DNA of 48,762 bases, taken from Zoogloea sp. Its GTDB lineage: Bacteria; Pseudomonadota; Gammaproteobacteria; Burkholderiales; Rhodocyclaceae. Positions within the stretch are counted from its first letter, which is position 1. Every line of letters begins with the position of its first letter. Below the pieces are notes generated by a model. The model saw only the letters and a program-made list of their open reading frames with translations, searched no databases and had not been told where the DNA came from. The stretch spans positions 1-48,762 of the forward strand of contig JADKKC010000036.1 of the NCBI GenBank assembly GCA_016720685.1, in the 5' to 3' direction. Positions 8,408 to 17,409 of the stretch are shown piece by piece. The position numbers and the translations under genes were made by a program.

Positions 8408-9658
8408 ATGTTTTCCAAGCAAAATACCCTTGCCAAAGTCGACCCTGAACTCTGGCAGGCCATTGAGGCCGAAAACCGCCGTCAGGAAGATCACATCGAA
8501 CTGATCGCCTCCGAAAACTACGTCAGTGCAGCTGTCATGGAAGCCCAGGGCTCACAGCTCACCAACAAGTACGCGGAAGGTTATCCGGGCAAGCGCTATT
8601 ACGGCGGCTGCGAATTCGTCGACCTCGCCGAGCAACTGGCGATCGACCGCCTCAAGACCCTGTTCGGCGCCGAAGCGGCCAACGTCCAGCCGAACTCGGG
8701 CTCACAGGCCAACCAGGCCGTGTTGATGGCCTTCGCCAAGCCCGGCGACACCATCCTTGGCATGAACCTCGCCGAAGGCGGCCACCTCACCCACGGCATG
8801 GCCCTGAACATGTCCGGCAAGTGGTTCAACGTCGTGTCCTACGGCCTGAACGAGAAGGAAGAAATCGACTACGACAAGATGGAAGCGCTGGCCCGCGAGC
8901 ACAAGCCACGCATCATCGTCGCCGGCGCGTCCGCTTACGCCCTGCGCATCGACTGGGAGCGCTTCGCCAAGATCGCCAAGGAAGTCGGAGCGATCTTCTG
9001 GGTCGACATGGCCCACTATGCCGGCCTTATCGCGGCAGGCTACTACCCCAACCCGGTCCCCCACGCCGACGTGGTCACCTCCACCACCCACAAGACCCTG
9101 CGCGGCCCTCGCGGTGGCGTGATCCTGATGAAGGCCGAGCATGAAAAGGCCCTCAACTCCGCGATCTTCCCGGGTCTGCAGGGCGGTCCGCTGATGCACG
9201 TCATCGCCGCCAAGGCCATCGCCTTCAAGGAAGCCGCCGAGCCCGAATTCAAGCGCTACCAGGAACAGGTCATCGCCAATGCCCGCGTCATGGCGCGTGT
9301 CCTTGGTGAAGAACGTGGCCTGCGAATCGTTTCCGGCCGCACCGAAAGCCACGTGTTCCTGGTCGATCTCCAGTCCAAGAACATCACCGGCAAGGAAGCC
9401 GAAGCCGCCCTCGGCCGCGCCCACATCACCGTCAACAAAAACTCGATCCCGAACGATCCGCAAAAGCCCTTCGTCACGTCCGGCATCCGCATCGGCTCGC
9501 CGGCCATGACCACCCGCGGCTTCACCGAGATCGAAGCCGAGCGCATCGCACACCTCATCGCCGACGTGCTCGACAAGCCCAACGACGAAGCCACTGCCGA
9601 GAACGTGCGCGCCAAGGTTGCCGAGCTGTGTCGCAAGTTCCCGGTGTACGGCGCGTAA
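8408..9658 (+). CDS. glyA: Serine hydroxymethyltransferase
   Basis: 416 residues. It interconverts serine and glycine while loading tetrahydrofolate with a one-carbon unit, in the cytoplasm, with pyridoxal phosphate. The cofactor lysine is Lys229 in TTHKTLRGPRGG, the same number as in E. coli. LIASENYVS near the N-terminus and YAEGYPGKRYYGG are family signatures. The length is standard. nrdR and ribD follow on the same strand, a common betaproteobacterial order. The ribosome site is weak. A long structured leader precedes it. Confidence 0.98.
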   Translation: MFSKQNTLAKVDPELWQAIEAENRRQEDHIELIASENYVSAAVMEAQGSQLTNKYAEGYPGKRYYGGCEFVDLAEQLAIDRLKTLFGAEAANVQPNSGSQANQAVLMAFAKPGDTILGMNLAEGGHLTHGMALNMSGKWFNVVSYGLNEKEEIDYDKMEALAREHKPRIIVAGASAYALRIDWERFAKIAKEVGAIFWVDMAHYAGLIAAGYYPNPVPHADVVTSTTHKTLRGPRGGVILMKAEHEKALNSAIFPGLQGGPLMHVIAAKAIAFKEAAEPEFKRYQEQVIANARVMARVLGEERGLRIVSGRTESHVFLVDLQSKNITGKEAEAALGRAHITVNKNSIPNDPQKPFVTSGIRIGSPAMTTRGFTEIEAERIAHLIADVLDKPNDEATAENVRAKVAELCRKFPVYGA

Positions 9659-9690
9659 CAGCCGTCATCGGCAGGCACGCGCACTAGCCC

Positions 9691-10170
9691 ATGCATTGCC
9701 CCTTCTGCGGCGCCGACAACACGCAGGTCACCGACACCCGTGAAAACGAGGACGGTGACATCGTGCGGCGCCGCCGTCGCTGCCTGTCTTGCGACAAGCG
9801 CTTCACCACTTACGAGCGCATCGACCTCAAGATGCCCCAGGTGGTCAAGAAGAACGGCAGTCGCGCCGACTACAGCCGCGAAAAGCTCCTCGGCAGCCTG
9901 AGTCTGGCGCTACGCAAGCGCCCGGTCACCGCCGAAAGCGTCGAAGCGGCGGTCGATCGCATCGAAGCCAAGCTCCTCTCCATGGGCGAACGCGAGATCG
10001 CCTCCGAACGCATCGGCGAACTCGTCATGCGCGAGCTCAAGAAGCTCGACAAGGTTGCCTACATCCGTTTTGCCTCGGTCTATCGAGCCTTCGAAGACGT
10101 GGACGAATTCTCCGAAGTCATCCGCGAAGTCACCACCCGACCCCGCGGTCGTCCCCCCAAGGTTTCCTGA
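9691..10170 (+). CDS. nrdR: Transcriptional repressor NrdR
   Basis: 159 residues. The N-terminus is a zinc ribbon (CPFCGADNTQV and CLSCDKRFTTYE give the four cysteines), followed by an ATP-cone domain from about residue 49 to 139. NrdR senses ATP/dATP and represses ribonucleotide reductase genes through paired NrdR boxes. It acts in trans; no nrd genes are in this window. It starts 32 bases after glyA and ends 13 bases before ribD, so the three are probably co-transcribed. Confidence 0.97.
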   Translation: MHCPFCGADNTQVTDTRENEDGDIVRRRRRCLSCDKRFTTYERIDLKMPQVVKKNGSRADYSREKLLGSLSLALRKRPVTAESVEAAVDRIEAKLLSMGEREIASERIGELVMRELKKLDKVAYIRFASVYRAFEDVDEFSEVIREVTTRPRGRPPKVS

Positions 10171-10183
10171 AGCCTCCACGCCC

Positions 10184-11272
10184 ATGAGCGCCAGTGCAGA
10201 CGACTACCGGTGGATGTCCCGCGCCATCGAACTGGCTGAACGCGGGTTGTTCACGACGACTCCAAATCCCCGCGTCGGCTGCGTGATCGTGCGTGATGGC
10301 GGCGTAGTCGGCGAAGGCTGGCATGTGCGCGCAGGCGAGCCCCACGCCGAAGTCCATGCGTTAAACATGGCGGGCGACGCAGCGCGCGGCGCCACCGCCT
10401 ATGTCACCCTCGAGCCCTGCGCCCACCATGGCCGCACGCCGCCTTGCGCAAAGGCGCTGGTCAAAGCCGGCGTCGCTCGCGTCGTCACGGCCATCGAAGA
10501 CCCCAACCCGCTGGTAGCAGGACGCGGCCTCGACATTCTCCGGGCCGCCGGCATTGAGGTGACGGCTGGCGTCCAGGAAACCCCGGCCCGCGAACTCAAT
10601 ATCGGCTTCATCTCCCGCATGAGCCGCGGCCGTCCGTGGCTGCGCCTCAAGGCCGCGGCCACGCTGGATGGCAAAACCGCCCTCGACAACGGCGTTTCCC
10701 AGTGGATCACCGGCGACGACGCCCGCCGCGACGCCCATCGCTGGCGCGCCCGCTCCTGCGCGGTACTCACCGGCATCGGCACCGTTCGCGACGATGACCC
10801 GCAGCTCAACGTCCGTGCCATTCCCACCGAACGCCAGCCAATGCGCATCGTCGTCGATTCCCGGCTCGACACACCGCTCAACGCCAAGCTGCTCGATGGC
10901 GGCCCGGTGCTGATTGCCGCTGCAGTCGACAACCCTGAACGCATCGCCGCCCTGCAGCGCCGCGGCGCCGACGTGGTGATCCTTCCCAATGCCGGCGGCA
11001 AGGTCGACTTGTCCGCCCTGCTGCTCGAACTCGGTCGGCGCGGCATCAACGAAGTGCTCGCCGAGAGCGGCTTCAAGCTCAATGGCTCGCTGCTGCGCGA
11101 AGGCTGCGTGGATGAATTGATCCTCTACCTGGCTCCCGCCCTTGTCGGCGACGCAGCCCGCGGTCTCTTCAATCTCCCCTCCCTCAGCAGCCTGGACGAC
11201 AAACGCCAGCTCAGCTTTCACGACGTTCGCCAGGTCGGACGCGACCTGCGCATCATCGCCCGCCCGGCCTGA
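10184..11272 (+). CDS. ribD: Riboflavin biosynthesis deaminase/reductase RibD
   Basis: 362 residues from the ATG at 10184, the start that gives normal family length. The N-terminal deaminase domain has the zinc motif HAEVHALNMAG and the paired cysteines of PCAHHGRTPPC. The C-terminal reductase domain begins around RPWLRLKAAATLDGKTA and includes GINEVLAESG. The two domains carry out the deamination and ribose-reduction steps of riboflavin synthesis. No FMN riboswitch is visible, and no ribE, ribBA or ribH follows in this window. Confidence 0.97.
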   Translation: MSASADDYRWMSRAIELAERGLFTTTPNPRVGCVIVRDGGVVGEGWHVRAGEPHAEVHALNMAGDAARGATAYVTLEPCAHHGRTPPCAKALVKAGVARVVTAIEDPNPLVAGRGLDILRAAGIEVTAGVQETPARELNIGFISRMSRGRPWLRLKAAATLDGKTALDNGVSQWITGDDARRDAHRWRARSCAVLTGIGTVRDDDPQLNVRAIPTERQPMRIVVDSRLDTPLNAKLLDGGPVLIAAAVDNPERIAALQRRGADVVILPNAGGKVDLSALLLELGRRGINEVLAESGFKLNGSLLREGCVDELILYLAPALVGDAARGLFNLPSLSSLDDKRQLSFHDVRQVGRDLRIIARPA

Positions 11273-11383
11273 ACCCTGCACCATCGGTTTAATTGCAAAC
11301 CTTTGACAAAGATCCGTCGAAGGGGTCAACGTCGGGCCGGCACTGCCGTTAATCTGGGCACCTTCAATACGCTCCCCACTTTG

Positions 11384-12343
11384 ATGAAGTTTCCGCTCCT
11401 GTCCGGTCTGTTCGCTTCAGCTCTCCTGTCACTCGCTGCTCATGCCGAAACGGCCATCGTTCTCAATTCAGTCGACGAGAACGTCAGCTTCATCGATACC
11501 CGGACCTACAAGGAAACCGGCAAGGCGCCAGCCTGCAAGGAACCCCATCACCTGATGACCACTCCCGACGACAGCTCGGTCATCGTCGCTTGCGCCCTGT
11601 CGAACGAACTGGTGTTCTTCGACCCCAAGACGGGCAAGGAACAAAAACGCATCAAGAATATTTCCGACCCCTACCAGCTCGGCTTCTCGCCCGACAATAA
11701 ATGGTTCGTGGCCAACTCACTGCGCCTCGACAGGGTCGATCTCTACAACGCCGCCGACTTCTCCCTGGTCGCCCGCGTTTCCGCAGAAAAGACACCGTCC
11801 CACATGGCTTTCGACAAAGCCAGCCAGTTTGTATTCATCACCCTGCAGGACTCCAACGAAGTCCTGACCATCGATCTGAAGACCCGTCAGCCGCTGTGGA
11901 AAATCCCCGTCGGCCCGACCCCGGCCGGCATCCACATGACGCCCGATGACAAATACCTCCTGGTCGGAATCATGGGTGCAAATTACGTCGAGGTCATCGA
12001 CTGGCGTGCCCGCAAGACGATCAGGAAAATCATCACCGACAAGGCCGCTCACAACTTCCTTCCCCGCGGCGACGGGCGCCACGTCTTCGTATCGAACCGC
12101 AGCATGAATGGCAGCATCTCGCTGGTGGACATGCAGACGCTCACCGAAGTCGAGAAATACGACGTTCCCGGCGGCCCCGACGACATGGAAATCCGCGCCG
12201 ACGGCAAGGAGCTGTGGGCAACCGCACGTTTCGCCCGCAAGGTTCAGGTCGTCAATCTGGAACAGAAAAAGCTCTCCCACTCCATCCCGGTCGGCCGCTC
12301 GCCCCACGGCGTTTCCTTCATCAGCCACGCCCCGAGGCAGTAA
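11384..12343 (+). CDS. Secreted YVTN/YncE-type beta-propeller protein
   Basis: 319 residues. The first 21 residues (MKFPLLSGLFASALLSLAAHA) form a signal peptide with an AHA-type cleavage site, so the product is periplasmic. The rest is a series of repeats of about 40 residues carrying the YVTN propeller pattern (INISD, PDDKYLLVGI, PGGPDDMEIRADG), predicting a seven-bladed propeller. Such proteins bind ligands or partners; no catalytic motif is seen. It ends 2 bases before a NodB-like deacetylase, so the three genes to 14072 form a unit that may act on the envelope, which is inference. Confidence 0.85.
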   Translation: MKFPLLSGLFASALLSLAAHAETAIVLNSVDENVSFIDTRTYKETGKAPACKEPHHLMTTPDDSSVIVACALSNELVFFDPKTGKEQKRIKNISDPYQLGFSPDNKWFVANSLRLDRVDLYNAADFSLVARVSAEKTPSHMAFDKASQFVFITLQDSNEVLTIDLKTRQPLWKIPVGPTPAGIHMTPDDKYLLVGIMGANYVEVIDWRARKTIRKIITDKAAHNFLPRGDGRHVFVSNRSMNGSISLVDMQTLTEVEKYDVPGGPDDMEIRADGKELWATARFARKVQVVNLEQKKLSHSIPVGRSPHGVSFISHAPRQ

Positions 12344-12345
12344 TC

Positions 12346-13095
12346 ATGTCGCCCGTCCGCAGCGCATTGCGCACCGCGCTTACCGTCATCCTGGGCACCG
12401 CAGCCGGCTTCGCCCACGGGGCTGACACGGCCTGCAAGGGCACGCTTTACCTGACCCTGGACACCGGCAACATGCGGCATGCCGAAGCGATCGCCGAAAT
12501 TCTCGCAAGGCACCAGGTCAAGGCGAGCTTCTTTGTCGCCCAGGAGAAAACCCTGCGCGGCGACATGTCGCTCGATCCATCCTGGGCTGACTACTGGAAG
12601 GCCCGCGTCGCAGAGGGCCACGCCTTCGGCAGCCACACCTGGCGCCATGGCTCGTTCCGCAAGGACGAGGCCGGAGGCAAAGTGGTCTACCGCCTGATGG
12701 ACGGCAGCCAGACGCTGCTCGATGCCGCCGGGATCTGCGCCGAACTGAAAAAACCCGACGTCCGCTTCGCCGAACTCACCGGCCGCCCGCTCGACTCCCT
12801 GTGGCGCGCCCCCGGTGGTCGCACCACGCCCAACACACTGCGGGCTGCCGAAGCCTGCGGCTACCGTCACACCGCCTGGGCAAACGCCGGATTCCTCGGC
12901 GACGAGCTGCCGTCCGAGACGTTCCCGAACGAAGTCCTGCTCAAGCGCGCCCTCGCCAACATTCGTGACGGCGACATCCTGATGGCCCATCTGGGAATCT
13001 GGTCCCGCAAAGATCCCTTCGCCCCCATGCTCGACCCGCTGATCCGTGGCCTGAAAGCCCAGGGTTTCTGCTTCGCGCCCCTTCCTGCCCGATGA
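12346..13095 (+). CDS. Exported polysaccharide deacetylase (NodB homology) with altered first motif
   Basis: 249 residues, with an N-terminal signal peptide ending near residue 25 (FAHGADT). The NodB fold is recognisable. Motif 1 reads LTLDTGN where the classical form is TFDDG: the catalytic Asp39 is kept, but the metal-binding Asp is Thr40. Motif 2 is intact (His97 and His101 in SHTWRHG) and motif 3 is RAPGG. This D-T-G variant resembles a betaproteobacterial subgroup I recall, so it may be active in an altered way. Its substrate is unknown. The stop overlaps the start of the next gene by four bases. Confidence 0.87.
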   Translation: MSPVRSALRTALTVILGTAAGFAHGADTACKGTLYLTLDTGNMRHAEAIAEILARHQVKASFFVAQEKTLRGDMSLDPSWADYWKARVAEGHAFGSHTWRHGSFRKDEAGGKVVYRLMDGSQTLLDAAGICAELKKPDVRFAELTGRPLDSLWRAPGGRTTPNTLRAAEACGYRHTAWANAGFLGDELPSETFPNEVLLKRALANIRDGDILMAHLGIWSRKDPFAPMLDPLIRGLKAQGFCFAPLPAR

Positions 13096-14072
13096 TGCAG
13101 TTTCTGACCGACTGCTTCGTCCTCATCCAGGGCTGGCTCTTCGACACTCTCGTCCAGCCGGTGCTGTTCGCCCTCGGCCTCGCCGGCTACGTGGAAATGG
13201 GCTTCGAAGGAATCGAGTTCGCTCTGCTGGGAGTCATCGAACTCACCATCGCCTACGCCCTGATGCGCCCCCTCGAAGCCTGGTGGCCTGCAGAGCACTG
13301 GACGCAGCGCCGTGCGGTGCGGGTGGATGTGATCTATTCGGTACTCAACCGCCTGGGCATCATCCCTCTGGCGGTCTTCGCGCTGCTCGCGCCGGGCTTC
13401 ATGGAACTGGAAGGCTGGCTGCGCTTCCACGACATCATCCCGCGCCAGCTCGAGGACTGGCTCCCTGGACTCGACCGGCATCCGCTTGCCAGCTTCTTCA
13501 TCTACCTGGTGATACTCGACTTTGCCGAATACTGGCGGCACCGCCTTTCCCACACCTTTCGCTGGTGGTGGGCCCTGCACGGCATCCATCACTCGCAGCG
13601 CCAGATGTCGTTCTGGACAGACTCCCGCAACCACCTGCTCGACGACCTGATCGCCGGCTTGTGGTTTGCCTGTCTATCGCTGCTGATTGGTGTTCCACCG
13701 GGGCATTTTCTCGGTCTGCTGATCGCGCTGCGGCTGGTTGAAAACCTGTCCCACACCAACACCCGGCTGAGTTTCGGCCAACTGGGCGACTACCTGATAG
13801 TCGGGCCACGCTACCACCGCTGGCACCATGCTCTCGATCTGCCGAGCGACCTGCGCTATCGCGGCGGCTGCAATTTCGCGATCCTGCTGCCCGCATGGGA
13901 CATCCTGTTCGGCACGCTGTATCTCGAAAAGGAACTCCCGCCTACCGGCATCCACGAAATCAGTACGGCTGAAATTGCTGCCCGGGACGATTTCTGGGCA
14001 CAGCAAAAACTGGGACTCACCCTGTTCTGGAAGGCGCTGGTGACACGTCCGGAAAAGTCGCCTTCAGCGTAA
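13092..14072 (+). CDS. Sterol desaturase / fatty acid hydroxylase family membrane protein
   Basis: 326 residues with several membrane segments in the first half. The di-iron histidine clusters of the superfamily are present: HRLSH, HGIHHS, then NLSHTN and HRWHHALD. The family hydroxylates or desaturates lipids; bacterial members act on sterols, hopanoids, lipid A acyl chains or carotenoids, and the sequence does not settle which. It starts with ATGATG overlapping the deacetylase stop, so the two are translationally coupled. It converges with moeB and the two ends overlap by 9 bases. Confidence 0.9.
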   Translation: MMQFLTDCFVLIQGWLFDTLVQPVLFALGLAGYVEMGFEGIEFALLGVIELTIAYALMRPLEAWWPAEHWTQRRAVRVDVIYSVLNRLGIIPLAVFALLAPGFMELEGWLRFHDIIPRQLEDWLPGLDRHPLASFFIYLVILDFAEYWRHRLSHTFRWWWALHGIHHSQRQMSFWTDSRNHLLDDLIAGLWFACLSLLIGVPPGHFLGLLIALRLVENLSHTNTRLSFGQLGDYLIVGPRYHRWHHALDLPSDLRYRGGCNFAILLPAWDILFGTLYLEKELPPTGIHEISTAEIAARDDFWAQQKLGLTLFWKALVTRPEKSPSA

Positions 14073-14813
14073 GGCGCACACCGGACAGCCCGGATCGCGC
14101 CCAAGGCGGATCGTTCGCCATTCCATGGTGAGCGCATCCAGCAGCAGCAAGCGTCCGGTCAGGGTTTCGCCGCAGCCGACCAGCAGCTTGAGCGCCTCGG
14201 CCGCCTGCATCGCGCCAACGATTCCGGTCAGCGGCGCAAACACCCCCATCACTGCACAGCGCACCTCCTCCACGTCCTCTCCTTCCGGAAAGAGGCAGTG
14301 GTAACAGGGGCTCTCCTCGCGACGCAGATCGAACACCGACACCTGCCCGTCAAAGCGCACTGCCGCTCCCGAAACCAGCGGCTTGCGATAAATCGCACAG
14401 GCGCGGTTGATCGCGTGGCGGGTAGCGAAATTATCGGAGCAATCCAGCACCAGATCGGCAGCGGCAACTTCCGACTCCAGTTCGGCACCTTCAAGGCGAC
14501 GGGCAACAGGAATCACCCGGATCCCGGAGTTAAGCCGCGCCAGCGCATCGCGCCCTGACGCAACCTTGGGCTGCCCGATGCTTTCCTGGCTGTGCAAGAT
14601 CTGGCGTTGAAGGTTGGTCAGGTCAACGGTATCTCCGTCGGCCAGCACCAGCGTACCGACACCTGCAGCCGCCAGATACATGGCCGCTGGCGACCCCAAA
14701 CCACCGGCGCCCACCACCAGCACCCGGGAAGAGACAATGGAATCCTGCCCCTCGATACCGATCTGGGGCAAAAGAATATGGCGCGAGTAGCGCAACAATT
14801 GATCGTCGTTCAT
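14064..14813 (-). CDS. moeB: MoeB/HesA/ThiF family E1-like adenylyltransferase
   Basis: 249 residues. The ATP-binding loop VGAGGLGSPAAMYLAAAGVG is followed by DGDTVDLTNLQRQ, LDCSDNFATR and the zinc cysteines CYHC and CPVC. The family adenylates the C-terminal glycine of a ubiquitin-like sulfur carrier (MoaD or ThiS). There is no rhodanese extension, so it is the bacterial MoeB/HesA type rather than MOCS3. Which carrier it serves cannot be told here, as neither moaD nor thiS is nearby. It is the last gene of a minus-strand group after ctpA and an unknown gene. Confidence 0.92.
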   Translation of the reverse strand: MNDDQLLRYSRHILLPQIGIEGQDSIVSSRVLVVGAGGLGSPAAMYLAAAGVGTLVLADGDTVDLTNLQRQILHSQESIGQPKVASGRDALARLNSGIRVIPVARRLEGAELESEVAAADLVLDCSDNFATRHAINRACAIYRKPLVSGAAVRFDGQVSVFDLRREESPCYHCLFPEGEDVEEVRCAVMGVFAPLTGIVGAMQAAEALKLLVGCGETLTGRLLLLDALTMEWRTIRLGRDPGCPVCALR

Positions 14814-14867
14814 GGAAAACGGAAGAGGTGGAACGACAGCCGCACCGTCAAGGTGCGCGGTGCGGGC

Positions 14868-15323
14868 CTACTTGTATTCGCGCAAATCGGGGGGCGTATC
14901 GTCGCGATCGCCGTGGGGATGATGCGCGTAGGCCTGCATGTAAACTTCGTGGGACTGCTTGATGAGCCGTTCCGGGGAACGCAGGTTATGCACTTGCGTT
15001 TCCTCAAGGTAATAGATCAGCGCCCGGTGCAAGCGGGTGAACAGGCCGCGGTCGAGGTGAAAACCAGCCCCGACAAGCGCCTCGTCCAGCAGTTCGAGCG
15101 TAAAGTCGAGCACGTTGTAATGCACAGTCAGGGAGAGCGCATCACTTCCCGCCTCCACCTGCACACCGCGCAGAGCCGCGAGCGAACGCGAAGCCTGGGC
15201 TGTCTGGCCGGGCGGAAAAGCCTTGAAGCGGATTTCCCGTGTTTTGGCAAGACCGCTTCCGCCGTGTTGCGGCGCGCTGTCATGCTTGCGTCCGGCCAGC
15301 TTGTAAGCGGTTTCGCGTCGCAT
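14868..15323 (-). CDS. Uncharacterised small protein between ctpA and moeB
   Basis: 151 residues that I do not recognise. There is no signal peptide or membrane segment. The N-terminal 45 residues are basic and probably flexible. The middle (EAGSDALSLTVHYNVLDFTLELLDEALVGAGFHLD) looks like a compact fold that pairs a strand pattern with amphipathic helices, and the C-terminal part is rich in His, Asp and Tyr (QAYAHHPHGDRDD). The reading frame has normal codon use and a fitting gap to both neighbours (24 and 54 bases), so it is probably a real gene in the ctpA operon. Confidence 0.75.
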   Translation of the reverse strand: MRRETAYKLAGRKHDSAPQHGGSGLAKTREIRFKAFPPGQTAQASRSLAALRGVQVEAGSDALSLTVHYNVLDFTLELLDEALVGAGFHLDRGLFTRLHRALIYYLEETQVHNLRSPERLIKQSHEVYMQAYAHHPHGDRDDTPPDLREYK

Positions 15324-15347
15324 GGCGTCTCCCGATCTGTCGTGAAT

Positions 15348-16757
15348 TTACTTGGCGTTATTCTGGAGGATTTGCAGGCCCTTGAGCAAATTGACAGCCT
15401 GAGCCAACTGGTAGTCGTCCTTGCCGGCAATCTCGAAGGGCGGCTTCACATCCTCGGCCTCGTCCCTGGACTTGTCCTTTTCCTTGCCCTTGGGTGCGGC
15501 CTCTTTACGGGGTGCTGGCTCGACCGCCTTCACCACTTCGGGCTCCTTGCCATTGCCCAGATGACGGTCAAGATCAGCCTCGCGCAAACGCTCGCGAGAA
15601 GCCCCACCCTGCGTTTCTTCGACCAGTATGTCGGGCACGATACCCTTGGCCTGGATGGAACGCCCGTTCGGCGTGAAGTAGCGCGCCGTCGTCAGCTTGA
15701 TGGCGGCGTTGCTGTTGAGCGGCAAAATGGTCTGGACCGAACCCTTGCCAAAGCTCTGCGTTCCCATCACAACGGCGCGTTTGTGGTCTTGCAGTGCCCC
15801 TGCAACGATTTCGGACGCCGACGCCGACCCGCCGTTCACCAGCACCACCATCGGAACAGTCTTGATCGAGGCGGGCACGCTCTTGATGAAATCCTCGCGA
15901 GACCCGCGCAGGTAGTCCTCGGGTGTAGCCAGATACTTGCGCTTCGAATCCTCTGCCCGGCCATCCGTGGACACCACCAGCGCCTGCGGCGGCAGGAAGG
16001 CTGCTGACACGCCGACCGCACCATGCAACAGGCCGCCCGGGTCGTTACGCAGATCGAGTACCAAGCCCCTCAACGCACCCTGCTTGACCAGTTTTTCCAG
16101 GTGTTGCACGAGGGAGGCGGCGGTCTGCTCCTGAAACTGAACAACGCGTACGTAGCCATACCCTTGCTCGACCAGCTTGGACTTGACGCTCTGCACCTTG
16201 ATGACTTCACGTACCAGGGTTACGACAAGCGGCTTGGCCTCACCCTTGCGCACGATCGTGAGAACGATGCTCGTCTTCGGCTTGCCGCGCATGCGCTTGA
16301 CCGCATCATTGAGGGCCATGCCCTTCACGGAAGTCTCGTCGAGCTTGATGATCAGATCACCCGCCTTGACGCCGGCACGGAAGGCGGGCGTGTCCTCGAT
16401 GGGCGAAATCACCTTGACGACACCATCTTCGGAGCCAACCTCGATGCCCAGGCCGCCAAATTCGCCCTGGGTGCCCACCTGCAATTCCTTGAAGGCCTCC
16501 GCGTCGAGATAGGCCGAATGGGGATCAAGATTCGAGAGCATTCCGCTGATCGCGTGGGTGATCAGCTTCTTGTCGTCAACAGGCTCCACGTAGCCCTGCT
16601 TGATGGCGTTGAAAACGTCGGCCAGGTTGCGCAATTCCTCCACGGGCAGCGGGGACAGCGGCGACTTGTCCGCGTTGGCCGAGAAGTTGAGACTGATCAG
16701 GACGCCGGCACACAGCCCGGTGAAGAGCAGGCCGGCTTGTTGCATCTTGCTGCGCAT
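15348..16757 (-). CDS. ctpA: Carboxy-terminal processing protease, S41 family
   Basis: 469 residues from the ATG at 16757, preceded by a GGAG ribosome site; an upstream extension of the frame is not supported. A signal anchor (LLFTGLCAGVLISLNFSANA) places it in the periplasm. The order is a helical N-domain, a PDZ domain (GGLGIEV...AGDLIIKLD) and the S41 protease core. The catalytic Ser lies in GSASASEIVAGAL and the Lys in SFGKGSVQT. The C-terminus is a charged Lys/Glu-rich tail. Such proteases trim or destroy envelope proteins, including peptidoglycan hydrolases. It leads the minus-strand operon with the next two genes. Confidence 0.95.
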   Translation of the reverse strand: MRSKMQQAGLLFTGLCAGVLISLNFSANADKSPLSPLPVEELRNLADVFNAIKQGYVEPVDDKKLITHAISGMLSNLDPHSAYLDAEAFKELQVGTQGEFGGLGIEVGSEDGVVKVISPIEDTPAFRAGVKAGDLIIKLDETSVKGMALNDAVKRMRGKPKTSIVLTIVRKGEAKPLVVTLVREVIKVQSVKSKLVEQGYGYVRVVQFQEQTAASLVQHLEKLVKQGALRGLVLDLRNDPGGLLHGAVGVSAAFLPPQALVVSTDGRAEDSKRKYLATPEDYLRGSREDFIKSVPASIKTVPMVVLVNGGSASASEIVAGALQDHKRAVVMGTQSFGKGSVQTILPLNSNAAIKLTTARYFTPNGRSIQAKGIVPDILVEETQGGASRERLREADLDRHLGNGKEPEVVKAVEPAPRKEAAPKGKEKDKSRDEAEDVKPPFEIAGKDDYQLAQAVNLLKGLQILQNNAK

Positions 16758-16998
16758 AAAATCTCCGTCAGGACGCCGGGGCCCCAGGCCCGTAGACGAC
16801 GCCATTCCGCACCCGGAATCGGGCCGGTTCTGAATAGGCTGATGAGTATAAACCGGAAAGGTTCCCGACCCGCCCGACCGAAATTCGCCACCCGAAAAAT
16901 GGTCTGCACCGCCTGGACCCAGCCTCACCCAGAGCCGCATCAAAACGCCTCAGCGAGCGCATCTGCCGGGCCGGCCTCACCGTCCAGGCGAAAAAATG

Positions 16999-17015
16999 TT
17001 ATTTTAGAATATTAA
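16999..17015. promoter_or_regulatory. AT-rich imperfect inverted repeat, candidate operator of the ArsR regulator
   Basis: TTATTTTAGAATATTAA stands out against the surrounding GC-rich sequence, 25 bases before the ArsR-family GTG. It contains a possible -10 box (TAGAAT, 17005-17010). Persulfide-responsive ArsR proteins of the BigR type use AT-rich palindromes containing AGAATAT-like half-sites, so autoregulation is plausible. The symmetry is imperfect. Confidence 0.45.
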
Positions 17016-17039
17016 CCTGCATCAAAACCCGCTGATTTC

Positions 17040-17360
17040 GTGAAAACACCCGCCGTTGACCTCATCGCCAAGCAAGAGCACATCGAGACCGCTGCGCGGG
17101 CCTTGAAGGCGATCTCGCATCCCTTGCGGCTCAAGATCCTGTGCGTTATCGGTGCCGAAGAAGCCTGCGTCCAGGACATTGTCGACGCCGTCGGCACGTC
17201 GCAAAGCAATATTTCCCAGCATCTGGCGATTCTTCGCGACAAGGAAGTACTGCTCACCCGCAAGGATGCCAACCGGGTTTTTTACCGTGTGGGCGATCCA
17301 CGCACGCTGCAGCTTATCGCATTGATGCGCGAGGTCTTCTGCGGCGTCGCTCCCGAATAG
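17040..17360 (+). CDS. ArsR-family repressor with BigR/SqrR-type cysteine pair
   Basis: 106 residues from a GTG start. A winged helix-turn-helix occupies most of it (ISHPLRLKILC, TSQSNISQHLAILRDKEVL as recognition region, then the wing). Cys35 follows SHPLRLKIL exactly where BigR has Cys42, and Cys101 in LMREVFCG matches BigR Cys108. In BigR, SqrR and YgaV this pair forms a tetrasulfide or disulfide bond on exposure to persulfides and releases DNA. A third Cys43 is present. The metal-binding ELCVCDL motif of arsenic or cadmium sensors is missing. A rhodanese and a glutaredoxin follow, which fits sulfane-sulfur sensing. Confidence 0.87.
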   Translation: MKTPAVDLIAKQEHIETAARALKAISHPLRLKILCVIGAEEACVQDIVDAVGTSQSNISQHLAILRDKEVLLTRKDANRVFYRVGDPRTLQLIALMREVFCGVAPE

Positions 17361-17409
17361 TTCCCCTTTTCAATCGCCCCCTTTTTTCTCCCCACCTGGA
17401 GTTCGTTTC

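Noticed and set aside
15348..16943. Longer ctpA product starting at 16943
   Set aside because: The extra N-terminal 62 residues are not protein-like, and the ATG at 16757 has a ribosome site followed by a signal anchor.
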